From Caldilineaceae bacterium (GTDB lineage Bacteria > Chloroflexota > Anaerolineae > Caldilineales > Caldilineaceae): a stretch of 64,000 nt of DNA. Within the stretch, counting starts at the first letter, position 1, and each line of letters starts with the position of its first letter. The stretch covers positions 56,350 to 120,349 of the forward strand of contig JAGRCP010000006.1 in the NCBI GenBank assembly GCA_020433455.1, written 5' to 3'. The notes under the pieces were generated by a model, which searched no databases, was not told the DNA's origin, and saw only the letters and a list, made by a program, of their open reading frames with translations. The translations under genes were made by a program, and so were the position numbers. This document shows positions 18,191 to 28,476 of this stretch, in pieces.

Positions 18191-21100
18191 CTATTTCGTC
18201 ACCATGGGCAGAAACATGCGCGGCAGCATATCCGCCGGCACGTAGTTGGGCGGCGCGTCGTCATCAATGGCCGTAGGCGATTGGGGCAGAACGAAAACGG
18301 CCGTCATGCGCGGGGGCAGCTCGAAGGTTCCCGTCGCCGGATCAAAGCTGAGTTCGTGATTAGCCATCGCCGCACGAACGGCGGGGTTATGGGTGTGCTC
18401 CTGAATCGGATGCAGCTCCAACTCCATGCCGATGAGCGCCGGTTCGGTGAAGGACTGACTCTGGTCGTTGACGTTGAAGAGGGCAACGACCATCTCATGT
18501 TGATCGTCCAGGTCAACCATACCGTCCACCATGTCGGAGATGCTCATGACGATGAGGCCGGGCAGTTGGTCCGGTCCCGTGTTGTGGAAGGCGAGCCGGG
18601 CCATGACGTCTTCCTTGGTTTTCAGGCGGAAAAGCGGCGAACTGGCTCGAATCGCCAGCATCTCCTGCACATGCTCGGCCGCGGCCTGGATATCCTCCGG
18701 CGCAGGGTTGAGGTCCGGATTGGCCAGAAGCGCCTGTGCCGTGGCCGCGTCGGCATTGGTCAACGGCGGCAGACCCACGCCCCAGTTATTATCCTGATAG
18801 GTGAAGTCCAGCTTGTTGAACCAATCTCCCGAGTTGTAGCTGTCCCGATCCAGGGACTTGGAGCGCAGGAGATCCGCGCCTGCATGGATGAAGGGTACGC
18901 CCTGAGCCAGCAGCGTAAAGTCCATGCCCAGGTTCTGAATCATGACCCGCTCGGCCATGGTTACGGCCGCGGGCAGCTTGTACTGGGTGATGTCCCACAG
19001 GGTTTCGTTGTCGTGGGCCGAGATGTAGATGATCTGCTCCTGGGGGTCCTGGGTGTAGCCGACCGGTGCGCCGTTGTAGTCGATCTCGCTGCCCTTGACG
19101 ATATCGCCGGCTGCATTCTCGAACTCGTAGTCGGCCAGGTTACCGGCCAGGCCCACGCGTATTTGGTCAGCGCTCAGGAGCATTTCCGCCTTCTCGGCAT
19201 CGCTGCCCGAGTTGGCTTCATTGGGATCGTAGTAGACGCCGCTGATGAAGCCCTGATTGGCGACGATGGCCGCGCCTTCATCGAAGGGGCCGCCGCCGCG
19301 CACGGCATCGCGCAGGCGATCGTTGAAGGTTCCGATACCCGTTCCCGCCATGTTGATCTGGGTGGCATTCTCGCCCCGCTGACCATCCTGCACCTCGCCG
19401 AAGTTCCAGCCCTCGCCGTAGATGAGGGTCTGATCGCCCAGCGCTTCGCGTACGGCCTCCATATTGCTGACCATGTGATGGCCCATGAGGTCGAAGCGGA
19501 AGCCGCCCACCCAGTAGGCTGTAGACCAGGTGTCCAGCGAGTCAACCATGAGCTTTTCCATCATCTTGTGCTCGGTGGCCGTATTCTGGCAGCATGTGCT
19601 GGTCGTGACGCTGCCGTCCAGGTCCAGGCGATGGTAGTAGCCGGGCACAATCTTATCCAGCACTGACTTTTCGGCCTGACCGCTGGCGTTGGTGTGATTG
19701 TAGACCACGTCCATGACCACGAACAGGTCCATCTTTCTGAGCGCAAGGATCATCGCGCGGAACTCGCGGATGCGCGCCGCACCGTCGGGATCCGTGCTGT
19801 AGGAGCCCTCGGGCACGGTGTAGTGGTAGGGATCGTAGCCCCAGTTGAAGGCGTCCTCATCCGCGACCGCGGCCACGGCGTCCCGGGGCGCGCTGCTGTC
19901 GGGCGCCACATCGACCGGGATGTTGGGCGTCTGCCACGCACTCTTGTCCTCGTTGATGGTGGCGATGTCGAAGGCGGGCAGCAGGTGAACGTGGGTCAAC
20001 CCGGCGTCGGCCAGAGCTTTCAGGTGGTTGACGCCGTTGCTGTCGGCCAGCGTGAAGGCCTCGAAGGTTCCTTTGATGTCATCCGGCACCGATGGGTCGT
20101 TGGCGCTGAAGTCGCGTACGTGCAGCTCATAGACTGCGAAGTCTTCCGGGAAACGGTAGATGAGTTCTTCCGCCCACTCATCCCAGCCCTCGGGCTTAAG
20201 CTCGGGATCATCCAGGTTCACGATCTGGCTACGGGCGCTGTTCATGGAGAGGCTCAGCGAGTACGGGTCGGTGACCATGTTATGCTCTACCTGCCCCGTG
20301 CTGTGGACGTACACTTCCACCTCGAACAGGTAGAATTTGTTCTTCCAGCCCGCATCGCCCGTTACGCTCCAGGTCCCTTGCTCGCCCGCGGTCATCTCCA
20401 GAACCTGCTCAGCAGGATCGGAGGCGGAATCAGCGAAGAGATGGAACTTGACCGACCTGGCCGTGGGCGCCCAAACGCGGATGGTAGGCGTATCGCCGTC
20501 CCACGTGACGCCCAGGTCGCCGTCATAGGCGTAGAGGTCATCCAGCACGCCGGGAATTTGCAGCCCCGTGGCCGCGGTGACCAATCCGTCCTGGGTAAGG
20601 GAGACGGCCAGTTGTCCCTTGAGCAGATCGCCCGCCTTGGTCAGATCATCCGCGCCCAGCTTGAAGGCGGCAAAGCCGGCCAGGTGGGGGAATTGGGCCT
20701 TGATTGCATCCGGGAGGCCCGCGGGGTCCTGAGTCAGGGTGATGCTCTCGCCGCCGGTGATGCCGGCTGTCGTCAGAGCCAGGCCGCCGTCAGGCGCGCC
20801 GGTGAGCTGCACGACCGCGCCGGCAGGGGCGTCCACGTCCCAGGCGATGGTGTCGGCGGAGACCCAGTGCGCCTGATATTTGCTCAGATCGCCGCCTGCC
20901 GCGGGTCCGCTGTCCAGAATGGGCAGAATGTAGGGCTTTTCGGGGTCGGCTTCCTGCAATTGCCAGACCTCAAAGCCCCACTTTGCGAAGTTGAGGAACT
21001 GATCGGGGCCGGGGTCTTTCTCATCGCCCCTGTGGAGGATGTAGCCCAGGTCCGCGCTCTTGTCGGTCAGGGGAACCTTGAAGTAGACGCCGAATGCGTC

Positions 21101-24100
21101 TTCGCCCGCGGGCTGCCGCGGCGTGGCCCAGCCCGGATCGTCCGCCGCGCCCCAGGTGTGGAGGCCCCAGTACTGGGTGTAGTCGCCGCCGGCATAGTCG
21201 CCGTAATCGCCCCCGGGCCGGTGGTAGTGGAGGATGACGAAGTTCTCGGCGTCGCCTTGCTGGGCGTAGATGGTTTCATCCATGGAGACGATGTAGGCGT
21301 GGGCCTGATTGTTGGGGATGACGCTCTGGTCGGGGCCGGGATCCTTGTCATCGCCGTTGTGGATGATGAAGTTGACCGGGCCGCCTGCTGCCACGGCGTC
21401 GGGCTTGACGGGAACGTTCCAGTAGGCGCCGAAGTCATCCATGCCGTCGGCCGGGCGGGGGCTGGACCATTCCGTGCCTACGCCGTCGGCAATGACGTCG
21501 CCCCAGAGGTGGAGGCCCCAGCCGTCATATTCGCCGTCGGGCCGCTGATAGTGGATGGTTACATAGCCCTGGGCCGCGGCCTGGGAGGCGTAGAATTCTC
21601 CATCGTCCTGCTTGAGCCAGATTTCGGGGCCGTCGGTATTGGGATTGAAGCCGCGGTCCGCCTCCGTGCCATCCTTGGTATCGCCCCGGTGAACGATGAA
21701 GTTCACGTCCTGGGATGAATCCTGGAGCTTGATCCAGGCAAAGCGACCGTAGCTGTCCTCGCCCAGGAAGGGCTTGGGTGAGGTCCACTCGGTGCCTTCG
21801 CCGGGGTCGATGGCATCGCCCCAGAGGTGAAGGCCCCAATAGTCGTTGTAGTCGCCCGTGGCGGCATCGCCGTAATCGTCATCGCTGCGCAGATAGTGGA
21901 TGACCGCGTAGTCATAGCTGCCGCCCGCGCCGCCGCCGTCATCCGTGACGGGCGTGACGCCGGTAACCGTCGCGCCGGCGTAGTCGCCGCTCAGGTCGTT
22001 GACCACGGCCGCAAAGTCAAGCTGGGTATCGGTCGGCAGATCCTGCGCGTCGTAGAAGACGCGATAGGGCGGGTTGTCATCCGTGCCGATAACCGTCCAG
22101 TCGCTTGCGCCGCTGGTGCGCACCGCAAAGGTAACTTCGGCATAGACGTTGGCCTGATCCAGTTCGGCTGCGATTTCCATGCGCTGGGGCACGTCGTTGC
22201 CGTCAATGTTGGTCACTCCCAGAGTCACCTGGCTATCGCTCGCCGGTTGGGTGATGGCGATGCCGGGTACGTTGAACGCGGCCGCGCTCATGAGCGCGGG
22301 CTGGGCCTGGTAGACGACGAAATCCATGGCCGGCACGGTGACGGTCAGATTGCTGTCGCCGTCGCTGGTCAGGGTTGCGTTGCTGTTGCCGGCCAGCAGG
22401 TTAAACGTCATGCCTGCATCGTAGACGGGGAAGGTCGCGCTCTGCTCGCCGGCCGCGTTGTTGAGCGCAATGACGTACTCCACCTGTTCATCCCGATCAT
22501 AGCGGCTGAAGGCGTAGATGCCTGGACCGTCGTTGGCGTAGCGGTGAATCTGCGCGCCCGTGCGCAGGGCCGGATACGCCTGATAGAGCTGGGCGAATTC
22601 AGCCAGCGCGGCGTAGAGGGGATGGCCGGTGTCGAAGTTGTCGTCGGCGGGCGTTGCGTCCGTGCCGATCATGTCGTTGAGCGCGGCGTCGTTATACTCA
22701 GCTACCTGGCTGGGGAACATGTCCTGGCGTGCAGACTTGTCGCCGCCGATGCCGGTGAAGCCCTGTTCGTCGCCGTAGTAGACGACGGGCACGCCCCGCA
22801 CCAGGTAGAGCATGGCGTGGGCTAGGCGCGTGCGGGCCAGCATGTCCGCATCGCTCAGGCTATCGCCGTTATCCTCCTTGAGGAAGTAGCCGAAGCGGCC
22901 CCGGTCGTGGTTGCCCGTAAAGAGGGGCAGCATGGCGGCGTTGGAATCCGCGTCGATGAACTTGTCGTCATTCGCAAAGAGGGCCTGGAGCGCGGCCGCG
23001 CTGCCCTGTTGGGAGACGTAGGTGCGGATGGCTTCCTGGAGTTTGAAATCCAGCACCGCAGGCGTTTCGGTCTGGGTGGTGTAGAAGCTGAGCAGGTCCT
23101 CGTTGCCGCTGAAGACCTCGCCGAAGAAGAAGAAATCTTCCTTGCCTACGCTGTCGGCATGGGCGCGCAATTCGGCTGCGAACTTTTCCCAGAATTCCAC
23201 GTTGACGTGCTTCATGGTGTCGATGCGGAAACCGGCGATGCCGTAGTTGGTGATCCAGTCTTTGTAGATTTGGATCATGCCGTCCGTCACAGCGGGCTGC
23301 TCGGTAAAGAGATCATCCAGGCCGTAGAAGTCGCCGTAGAGCGAGTTCTCGCCGGCAAACTGGGAATTGCCCCGGTTGTGGTAATAAACGGGGTTGTTGA
23401 GCCAGGCGGGGACCTTTAGATTCTCATCGCCTGCGTTGTTAAAGACCGGCGTGTAGGGGAAGCTGGTTTCCGCGTCCAGGGCAGGGAAAGCGGGATCGTT
23501 GACGTAGTCCCGATCGTCAAATGCGTTGCCGTCTGCATCTGTGTAAGGATAATCGGCCTTGTTGCGGTAGGCGTATTGGCCTTCCTCATAGTCCAGAATG
23601 TCGGCCGTGTGGTTGGTGATGATGTCGAAGAAGACGGAAATGTCATTAACGTCCGCGGCGCTGATCAGTTCTTCCAGCTCGGCGTTGGTTCCGAAATGGG
23701 GGTCGAACTGGGTGAAGTCGGTAATCCAGTAGCCGTGATAGCCGGCGGAGACGTCTGCGCCCGTTCCTTGAACCGGGTTGTTTTTGAAGACCGGCGTCAT
23801 CCAGATGGAGGTGATGCCCATGCCCGCCAGATAGTCGAGCTTGCTCTCCAGGCCGGCCAGATCGCCGCCGTGGAAGAAACCGCTGTCAGTGGGGTCGAAG
23901 CCGTTCTCCAGCGCGTCGCCGCCTATGCCGCCCGTATCGTTGGTCGTATCGCCATTGGCAAAGCGGTCGGGCATGACAAAGTACATGATTTCGTTCTGAA
24001 AGGGGTGGCGTACCGGGGGCGTCGCCAGGGCCGCCCAATCCTCATCGCCGCCGCCGCTCACGGTGACGCCGGGAAGGCTGGTCGCGCCGTCAAAGCGCAG

Positions 24101-24778
24101 GGAAGCCGTCTGGGCCGCTGCGACGCTGAAGGCGATGTTGTCGGGACCGCCGTCCACGCCATAACTCTCGTCCCAGCCCTCATTCATGGCCGCCTTGAAT
24201 TGGTAGTCGCCCGCGGGCAGGCCCGTCAAATCCAGGGTATAGACACCGTCGCCGTCCACATCCTGGAGCCAGGAGAGGAGGCAATCGGGCTGCCAGTCGC
24301 CGGGACAGCCGAGCGCGCTCTGGAAATCGCCTGCGGCGGTGGCGATACGGCTGTTGACGTTATCGGTTACCCAGTGGGATTTGTGATCGTAGTACCACTT
24401 TACCTCGGCTTCAGCATCTACGCTGATGGCGATGTTGTCGGAACCGCCGTTGGCGCCGTAGCTTTCGTCCCAACCGTCGTTGAGTGCGGCCTTGTACTGG
24501 TAGGAGCCGGCCGGTAAAGTCGCCGTAAGCTGCCAGACATCATCGGTTGCATCATAGGTGAAGCGGGTGGCGGTGCAGGCGGGATCCCATTCGCCTGCGC
24601 AGCCCAGTTCGTCTTGCAGGTCGCCGGCCAGGGTTACGCTGGTCGGGTCGGGCGTAGATTGGGCGGGCGGTGCAGCCGTCACCGGCTGGGGAAAGATGCC
24701 CGCCAGCGGGGATAAAAGCACGGCCGCGATGAGCAGGACGCGTCCTGCGCGTCGGCTGCTAAGCAATAGGTTGTGCAT
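18191..24778 (-). CDS. Secreted amylopullulanase with two GH13 catalytic modules
   Basis: 2195-residue exported enzyme for alpha-1,4 and alpha-1,6 glucan breakdown. Order of parts: signal peptide (to about 36); two X25-type starch-enzyme modules (about 45-135 and 145-235, each with the [22 protein letters not shown] motif); alpha-amylase-type GH13 core with nucleophile Asp520 (GFRIDTMKH), acid Glu554 (FFGEVFSG) and Asp625 (TGNHDRG); Ig-like region; three CBM41-type repeats (about 953-1275; VIHYLR, TIHYQR and ILHYHR starts); CBM48 (about 1420); pullulanase-type GH13 core with Asp1763 ([10 protein letters not shown]), Glu1789 (YGEGWNFG) and Asp1923 ([10 protein letters not shown]); and a DUF3372-like C-terminus. 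AGGAG lies 7 bases before the ATG. All six catalytic carboxylates are present, so both cores should be active. It stands alone, with its own upstream promoter candidate. Confidence 0.95.
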   Translation of the reverse strand: MHNLLLSSRRAGRVLLIAAVLLSPLAGIFPQPVTAAPPAQSTPDPTSVTLAGDLQDELGCAGEWDPACTATRFTYDATDDVWQLTATLPAGSYQYKAALNDGWDESYGANGGSDNIAISVDAEAEVKWYYDHKSHWVTDNVNSRIATAAGDFQSALGCPGDWQPDCLLSWLQDVDGDGVYTLDLTGLPAGDYQFKAAMNEGWDESYGVDGGPDNIAFSVAAAQTASLRFDGATSLPGVTVSGGGDEDWAALATPPVRHPFQNEIMYFVMPDRFANGDTTNDTGGIGGDALENGFDPTDSGFFHGGDLAGLESKLDYLAGMGITSIWMTPVFKNNPVQGTGADVSAGYHGYWITDFTQFDPHFGTNAELEELISAADVNDISVFFDIITNHTADILDYEEGQYAYRNKADYPYTDADGNAFDDRDYVNDPAFPALDAETSFPYTPVFNNAGDENLKVPAWLNNPVYYHNRGNSQFAGENSLYGDFYGLDDLFTEQPAVTDGMIQIYKDWITNYGIAGFRIDTMKHVNVEFWEKFAAELRAHADSVGKEDFFFFGEVFSGNEDLLSFYTTQTETPAVLDFKLQEAIRTYVSQQGSAAALQALFANDDKFIDADSNAAMLPLFTGNHDRGRFGYFLKEDNGDSLSDADMLARTRLAHAMLYLVRGVPVVYYGDEQGFTGIGGDKSARQDMFPSQVAEYNDAALNDMIGTDATPADDNFDTGHPLYAALAEFAQLYQAYPALRTGAQIHRYANDGPGIYAFSRYDRDEQVEYVIALNNAAGEQSATFPVYDAGMTFNLLAGNSNATLTSDGDSNLTVTVPAMDFVVYQAQPALMSAAAFNVPGIAITQPASDSQVTLGVTNIDGNDVPQRMEIAAELDQANVYAEVTFAVRTSGASDWTVIGTDDNPPYRVFYDAQDLPTDTQLDFAAVVNDLSGDYAGATVTGVTPVTDDGGGAGGSYDYAVIHYLRSDDDYGDAATGDYNDYWGLHLWGDAIDPGEGTEWTSPKPFLGEDSYGRFAWIKLQDSSQDVNFIVHRGDTKDGTEADRGFNPNTDGPEIWLKQDDGEFYASQAAAQGYVTIHYQRPDGEYDGWGLHLWGDVIADGVGTEWSSPRPADGMDDFGAYWNVPVKPDAVAAGGPVNFIIHNGDDKDPGPDQSVIPNNQAHAYIVSMDETIYAQQGDAENFVILHYHRPGGDYGDYAGGDYTQYWGLHTWGAADDPGWATPRQPAGEDAFGVYFKVPLTDKSADLGYILHRGDEKDPGPDQFLNFAKWGFEVWQLQEADPEKPYILPILDSGPAAGGDLSKYQAHWVSADTIAWDVDAPAGAVVQLTGAPDGGLALTTAGITGGESITLTQDPAGLPDAIKAQFPHLAGFAAFKLGADDLTKAGDLLKGQLAVSLTQDGLVTAATGLQIPGVLDDLYAYDGDLGVTWDGDTPTIRVWAPTARSVKFHLFADSASDPAEQVLEMTAGEQGTWSVTGDAGWKNKFYLFEVEVYVHSTGQVEHNMVTDPYSLSLSMNSARSQIVNLDDPELKPEGWDEWAEELIYRFPEDFAVYELHVRDFSANDPSVPDDIKGTFEAFTLADSNGVNHLKALADAGLTHVHLLPAFDIATINEDKSAWQTPNIPVDVAPDSSAPRDAVAAVADEDAFNWGYDPYHYTVPEGSYSTDPDGAARIREFRAMILALRKMDLFVVMDVVYNHTNASGQAEKSVLDKIVPGYYHRLDLDGSVTTSTCCQNTATEHKMMEKLMVDSLDTWSTAYWVGGFRFDLMGHHMVSNMEAVREALGDQTLIYGEGWNFGEVQDGQRGENATQINMAGTGIGTFNDRLRDAVRGGGPFDEGAAIVANQGFISGVYYDPNEANSGSDAEKAEMLLSADQIRVGLAGNLADYEFENAAGDIVKGSEIDYNGAPVGYTQDPQEQIIYISAHDNETLWDITQYKLPAAVTMAERVMIQNLGMDFTLLAQGVPFIHAGADLLRSKSLDRDSYNSGDWFNKLDFTYQDNNWGVGLPPLTNADAATAQALLANPDLNPAPEDIQAAAEHVQEMLAIRASSPLFRLKTKEDVMARLAFHNTGPDQLPGLIVMSISDMVDGMVDLDDQHEMVVALFNVNDQSQSFTEPALIGMELELHPIQEHTHNPAVRAAMANHELSFDPATGTFELPPRMTAVFVLPQSPTAIDDDAPPNYVPADMLPRMFLPMVTK

Positions 24779-25130
24779 AGAATTCTCCTGTGAAGAGTAA
24801 GGCCATGGTAAAAATATAGATGAATCTGTTCAGGATGAGTGGCGTTGGCCGATTTTTCGCCGTAGAGACTGGAGTCCATACGTCTGCTTGACTACGTTCA
24901 GTCACTGCCTGTGCCGGGGCGGGACAGATGAATTGAGTTGATAAAATCGGCGGATAACGCTGTTGGGAAGTGAGTAAACTATAACAAAGGTTGACGGAAT
25001 CTCCAATGATTCGACCAAAATCGCGCGGGTGCGGGTAGAGTTTATGGGCGAGTCATAGTAGACTAACTCGTGAATTATCGAAATCCGCTTTTGTTACTCT
25101 ATAGATATTCGCTTTTTGTAAGGAGTGCGC
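24779..25130. other. Divergent spacer between amylopullulanase and E2 genes
   Basis: 352 AT-richer bases with no convincing gene. It holds a reverse-strand sigma70-like promoter (24978-25006) and, next to the E2 gene, AAGGAG 5 bases before ATG 25131. No clear promoter was identified for the E2 gene. Confidence 0.5.
24978..25006 (-). promoter_or_regulatory. Candidate sigma70 promoter of the amylopullulanase
   Basis: On the reverse strand TTGGAG (25006-25001) is followed after 17 bases by TATAGT (24983-24978). It would give a leader of about 190 bases. Confidence 0.5.
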
Positions 25131-26504
25131 ATGCCCAAGCCCGTCATCATGCCCAAGTTCGGGATGGATCAGGAGGAAGGAACCGTCGTCCAGTGGCTCA
25201 AGCAGGAGGGCGATGAGGTGGAGAAAGGCGAGCCGATCCTGGAGGTGGAGACTGACAAAATCAACATGGAGGTGGAAGCGCCGACGGGCGGCGTCCTGGC
25301 CGGCATTCGTTGCGGACCCGGCGTCACCGCGGCCATCGGCGATGTGATTGCCTATATCCTGCACGCGGGGGAGGAGTTGCCGGCTGAGGAGCAAGGCGCT
25401 CCCCGTCAGCCGACGGAGAAGACAGAGCCCGCCTCTGTATCGGGTTCGGGAGACGCTTCCCTTGCCGAGCCCAGGGCAACGCCTGTGGCCAGGCGGATGG
25501 CCATGGAGCAGGGCGTGGATTTGGCGGCGATTGCGCCCCAAAACCGCGGCTCCCGCATCACCAAGCAGGATGTGAAGGCGGCACTGGCGGACCGCTCTTC
25601 GCCGGTGAGCGGCAAGATTGCGGCGACGCCCGCGGCCAGGCGTCGCGCACGGGAGCTGAATGTAGACCTCAATCAGCTTTCGGGCCGGGGTCCCCACGGT
25701 CGCATTCATGCGGGGGATGTGGAAGCAGCGGCCAACGCGGCTTCCGCCTTGACGCCGGCGGGCGGAATGTCTCCCGCCCCCATCGCGTCTGAGCCCGGCG
25801 AAGGGTTGCCCCTTTCCTCCATTCGCCGCACCATCGCTGCCCGCCTGAGCAAAAGCTGGCAGCAGGCGCCCCACATCATGCTCACGACCAGCATCGATAT
25901 GACGGAAGCTGACGCCATGCAGCAGAGCCTGGCAGAGGATTTTGCCGCGGTCGGTGTGCGCCCCAGCCCCACCATCCTGATTGCCAAGGCCGTGGCGACC
26001 GCGCTTATGCACCATCCCGATCTCAACGGCCATCTGACGGAAGCGGACGATGGATTGCGCTGGCAGCCGGCCCGGACGGTTAACCTGGGCGTGGCTGTGG
26101 CCCTCCCGCGGGAAACGGGCGGCGGGCTGGTCGTGCCCGTGATATCCGTTGTGGAAACCCTGGGCCTGGCCGCACTGGGCCGGGCCATTGCGGACGTGGC
26201 CGGGCGCGCCCGGGCGGGCAAGCTCCAGCCCGACGATATGAGCGGCGGGACGTTTACCCTTTCCAATTTGGGCATGTACCCGGTGGACCACTTTACGGCG
26301 GTCATCAATCCGCCCCAGGTGGCGATTCTGGCTGTGGGGCGGGCGTCGGTTCAACCCTGTTGGACCGGTCAGGCGTTTGCGCCGCGGCCGATCATGGCTG
26401 TCACCCTTTCGGCCGATCATCGGGTGGTGGACGGCGCGGTCGCTGCCGCGTTCCTGGCCGAGCTGAAGCGTCTGCTGGAGGCGCCGCTGCGGCTGTTAAT
26501 CTGA
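25131..26504 (+). CDS. Dihydrolipoamide acyltransferase (E2) with two subunit-binding domains
   Basis: Core component of a 2-oxoacid dehydrogenase complex. The N-terminal lipoyl domain carries the lipoylated Lys in ETDKINMEVEAP. Two consecutive peripheral subunit-binding domains follow (ATPVARRMAMEQGVDLAAI and ATPAARRRARELNVDLNQLS), then the catalytic domain with LPLSSIRRTIAARLSKSW and the active-site SADHRVVDGA. AAGGAG is 5 bases before ATG 25131; a GTG 6 bases earlier overlaps that site. 457 residues. Two E3-binding domains in one E2 are uncommon. No E1 alpha/beta or E3 gene is adjacent, so the substrate (pyruvate, branched-chain or acetoin type) is undetermined. Confidence 0.9.
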   Translation: MPKPVIMPKFGMDQEEGTVVQWLKQEGDEVEKGEPILEVETDKINMEVEAPTGGVLAGIRCGPGVTAAIGDVIAYILHAGEELPAEEQGAPRQPTEKTEPASVSGSGDASLAEPRATPVARRMAMEQGVDLAAIAPQNRGSRITKQDVKAALADRSSPVSGKIAATPAARRRARELNVDLNQLSGRGPHGRIHAGDVEAAANAASALTPAGGMSPAPIASEPGEGLPLSSIRRTIAARLSKSWQQAPHIMLTTSIDMTEADAMQQSLAEDFAAVGVRPSPTILIAKAVATALMHHPDLNGHLTEADDGLRWQPARTVNLGVAVALPRETGGGLVVPVISVVETLGLAALGRAIADVAGRARAGKLQPDDMSGGTFTLSNLGMYPVDHFTAVINPPQVAILAVGRASVQPCWTGQAFAPRPIMAVTLSADHRVVDGAVAAAFLAELKRLLEAPLRLLI

Positions 26505-26704
26505 GCGGGAGAGATAATTAACGTATGCGTCGCCATGATTTTTCTCGCGAACGCTCGTTTATGGTTCAATGAACGGAGACGTCAGTATCTATTTGGATGT
26601 ATTCAAGGTGAGTTGAACATGTAGGGCATGCCTTTGCGGCTGTCCAGGGGGCGCCAATCAGGTTTGAATGCGCCTTAACTTTAATCTGTCAAAAGGATGT
26701 GGAA

Positions 26705-27763
26705 ATGCTTGGACGTAACAAGGACGAAGTCAGCCGGGAAGCTGTAATACAGGCGTTGAGTACGGTGCAGGAGCCGGAGTTGCATGACGACCTGGTCTCC
26801 CTCAACATGATTCGGGATTTAACCATCAGCGGCAATGATGTGGCCTTTACCATTATGCTGACCACGCCGGCCTGTCCGCTGCGCAGCCAGATGGAGCAGG
26901 AAAGTATGGCCGCCGTGAAGCAGCATGTCCCGGCCGTGGACAATGTGCAGGTCCGCTTTGATTCCCAGGTGCGGGGCGATAGCCGTATTGCGGGCAAGCT
27001 CAATATTCCCGTGAAAAATATTATCGCCGTGGCCAGCGGCAAGGGCGGCGTGGGCAAGAGCACCTTCAGCACCAATCTGGCCGTTGCGCTGGCCATGGAG
27101 GGGGCCAAGGTCGGCGTCCTTGACGGCGATATCTACGGCCCCAACATTCCCATCATGTTTGGGCTGGAAGGAAAACCGCGGGTCGAGGATAACAAGATGG
27201 TTCCTTTTACGGCCTACGGCGTAGAGGTCATCAGTATGGGCTTCCTCATGCCCGAAGGCGAAGCGGTGGTCTGGCGCGGGCCCATGCTCCATAAGGCCAT
27301 CCAGCAGCTTTTTACGGACGTGCGCTGGAGCGAATTGGATTATCTTATTGTTGATCTGCCGCCGGGTACGGGCGACGCTCAGCTCAGCCTGGCCCAGAGC
27401 GTTCCCCTCACCGGAGCCGTCATCGTCACGTCGCCGCAGGCCGTTTCGGTGAGCGACGCCCGCCGCGGGGCCAAGGCCTTCCAGCGGCTGGACGTGCCGA
27501 TTTTGGGCGTGGTGGAAAATATGACGGGCGAGATTTTCGGCACGGGCGGCGGTGAAGAGACGGCTGAGCTGATAGGAGCAGATTATCTCGGCGCCATTCC
27601 GCTGGATGTGCGCATCCGCGAGGGCGGCGATGAGGGGCGTCCCATTGTGGCTACCGAACCCAGTAGTGAAGTGGCCGAATCCATTCGCAGCCTGGCGCGC
27701 CAGATCGCCGGCCGGGTCAGCGTAATGAACCGGACGCCTGATCCCGATTTGCGCATTATCTAA
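26705..27763 (+). CDS. mrp: Mrp/ApbC-family iron-sulfur carrier ATPase
   Basis: Cytosolic P-loop ATPase believed to bind and deliver Fe-S clusters. An N-terminal MIP18/DUF59 domain ([23 protein letters not shown]) is fused to a deviant Walker A nucleotide-binding domain, [21 protein letters not shown]. It also has [39 protein letters not shown] and the VENMTG segment. The paired Cys of some ApbC proteins (CxxC) is not seen. AAAGGA lies 7 bases before ATG 26705; a GTG 6 bases earlier is less likely. 352 residues, normal length. Apparently monocistronic, followed by a hairpin. Confidence 0.93.
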   Translation: MLGRNKDEVSREAVIQALSTVQEPELHDDLVSLNMIRDLTISGNDVAFTIMLTTPACPLRSQMEQESMAAVKQHVPAVDNVQVRFDSQVRGDSRIAGKLNIPVKNIIAVASGKGGVGKSTFSTNLAVALAMEGAKVGVLDGDIYGPNIPIMFGLEGKPRVEDNKMVPFTAYGVEVISMGFLMPEGEAVVWRGPMLHKAIQQLFTDVRWSELDYLIVDLPPGTGDAQLSLAQSVPLTGAVIVTSPQAVSVSDARRGAKAFQRLDVPILGVVENMTGEIFGTGGGEETAELIGADYLGAIPLDVRIREGGDEGRPIVATEPSSEVAESIRSLARQIAGRVSVMNRTPDPDLRII

Positions 27764-27800
27764 TCGTAATCTAAATGTAAGAATTTCTGAAGGCGGGGGT

Positions 27801-27836
27801 AGACGCACGGTGCAGCCAATGCTGCACCGTGCGTCT
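27801..27836 (+). terminator. Hairpin after mrp
   Basis: 16-bp perfect arms (AGACGCACGGTGCAGC with its complement) around CAAT, 38 bases after the mrp stop. There is no U-tract, so it may be a stabilising 3' structure rather than a simple intrinsic terminator. Confidence 0.6.
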
Positions 27837-28012
27837 ATAGGCTTTGTCCAGACTCTATCCGGGTTTGCGATATGCCGATGGCATATTACTCGATACCCGC
27901 TTGGCTGATTCTATCGTGAACCTGTGATTCTCCGGCAAAATTCCGCACCAATTCACCCTAATTTGCGCCTCTCCTATTCCCTCGCCTGGTTAGAAAATTA
28001 GAAAAAACCTCC

Positions 28013-28041
28013 TTGACTAAAGGATGGTATAGTTCTATGAT
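28013..28041 (+). promoter_or_regulatory. Strong sigma70-like promoter upstream of the hybrid kinases
   Basis: TTGACT (28013-28018), 17-base spacer, TATGAT (28036-28041). The next start codon on this strand is 28477, so a transcript from here would carry an unusually long leader of about 430 bases. Confidence 0.6.
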
Positions 28042-28476
28042 AGGCAGATATATAGTCTCCAGCTGACATTGGACTTCCTTAGCCCATAGTGTGTCCGGCG
28101 AACTGTACTGTAATTCTTCACGCAGTAAGACGCTTCATTGTATGACGATTCGACAATACTATACGACTTTTTATCCACTCTCTGTTTTACGCTAGCACAG
28201 TTCGGCGTGAACCCTACGCCGGAACTCCCACGGCTTGATCCCCGGTAAACGCCGTATGGTGATTTCCGGCGGGATTCACTGGTAGTTTTAGGCGGAATGC
28301 CGACACAATCCCCCCTTCATTGAGGCGTAAATACCTTGATGGAAAAAGCGGCGCTCTGCCTATGGTGAGAACTGCCGGTTTATTTCTGCCGGGGTTTATT
28401 ACGTTACATCGCGGACGGCTGCTCGATACGGATTCCCCTTGTCGAGAGGCTGTTGGCAGACCCGGGAGGCAAAGTC
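28042..28476 (+). other. Long non-coding leader of the hybrid kinase gene
   Basis: About 430 bases with no convincing gene. It includes a stem GTTCGGCGT / ACGCCGGAAC (about 28199-28225, one bulged base), further GC-rich complementary stretches, and GGGAGG 8 bases before ATG 28477. No known riboswitch was recognised. Confidence 0.4.

Noticed and set aside
19694..21718. Long forward-strand open frame of 674 codons opposite the amylopullulanase
   Set aside because: Shadow of a GC-rich repetitive gene; sequence is low-information Val/Gly/Asp-rich with no motif, while the reverse strand has a complete enzyme.
25053..26420. 455-codon reverse frame opposite the E2 gene
   Set aside because: Antisense shadow; the forward gene has lipoyl and catalytic motifs.
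28042..28476. Known riboswitch (c-di-GMP, cobalamin, TPP) in the kinase leader
   Set aside because: None of the conserved core sequences of these classes was found.
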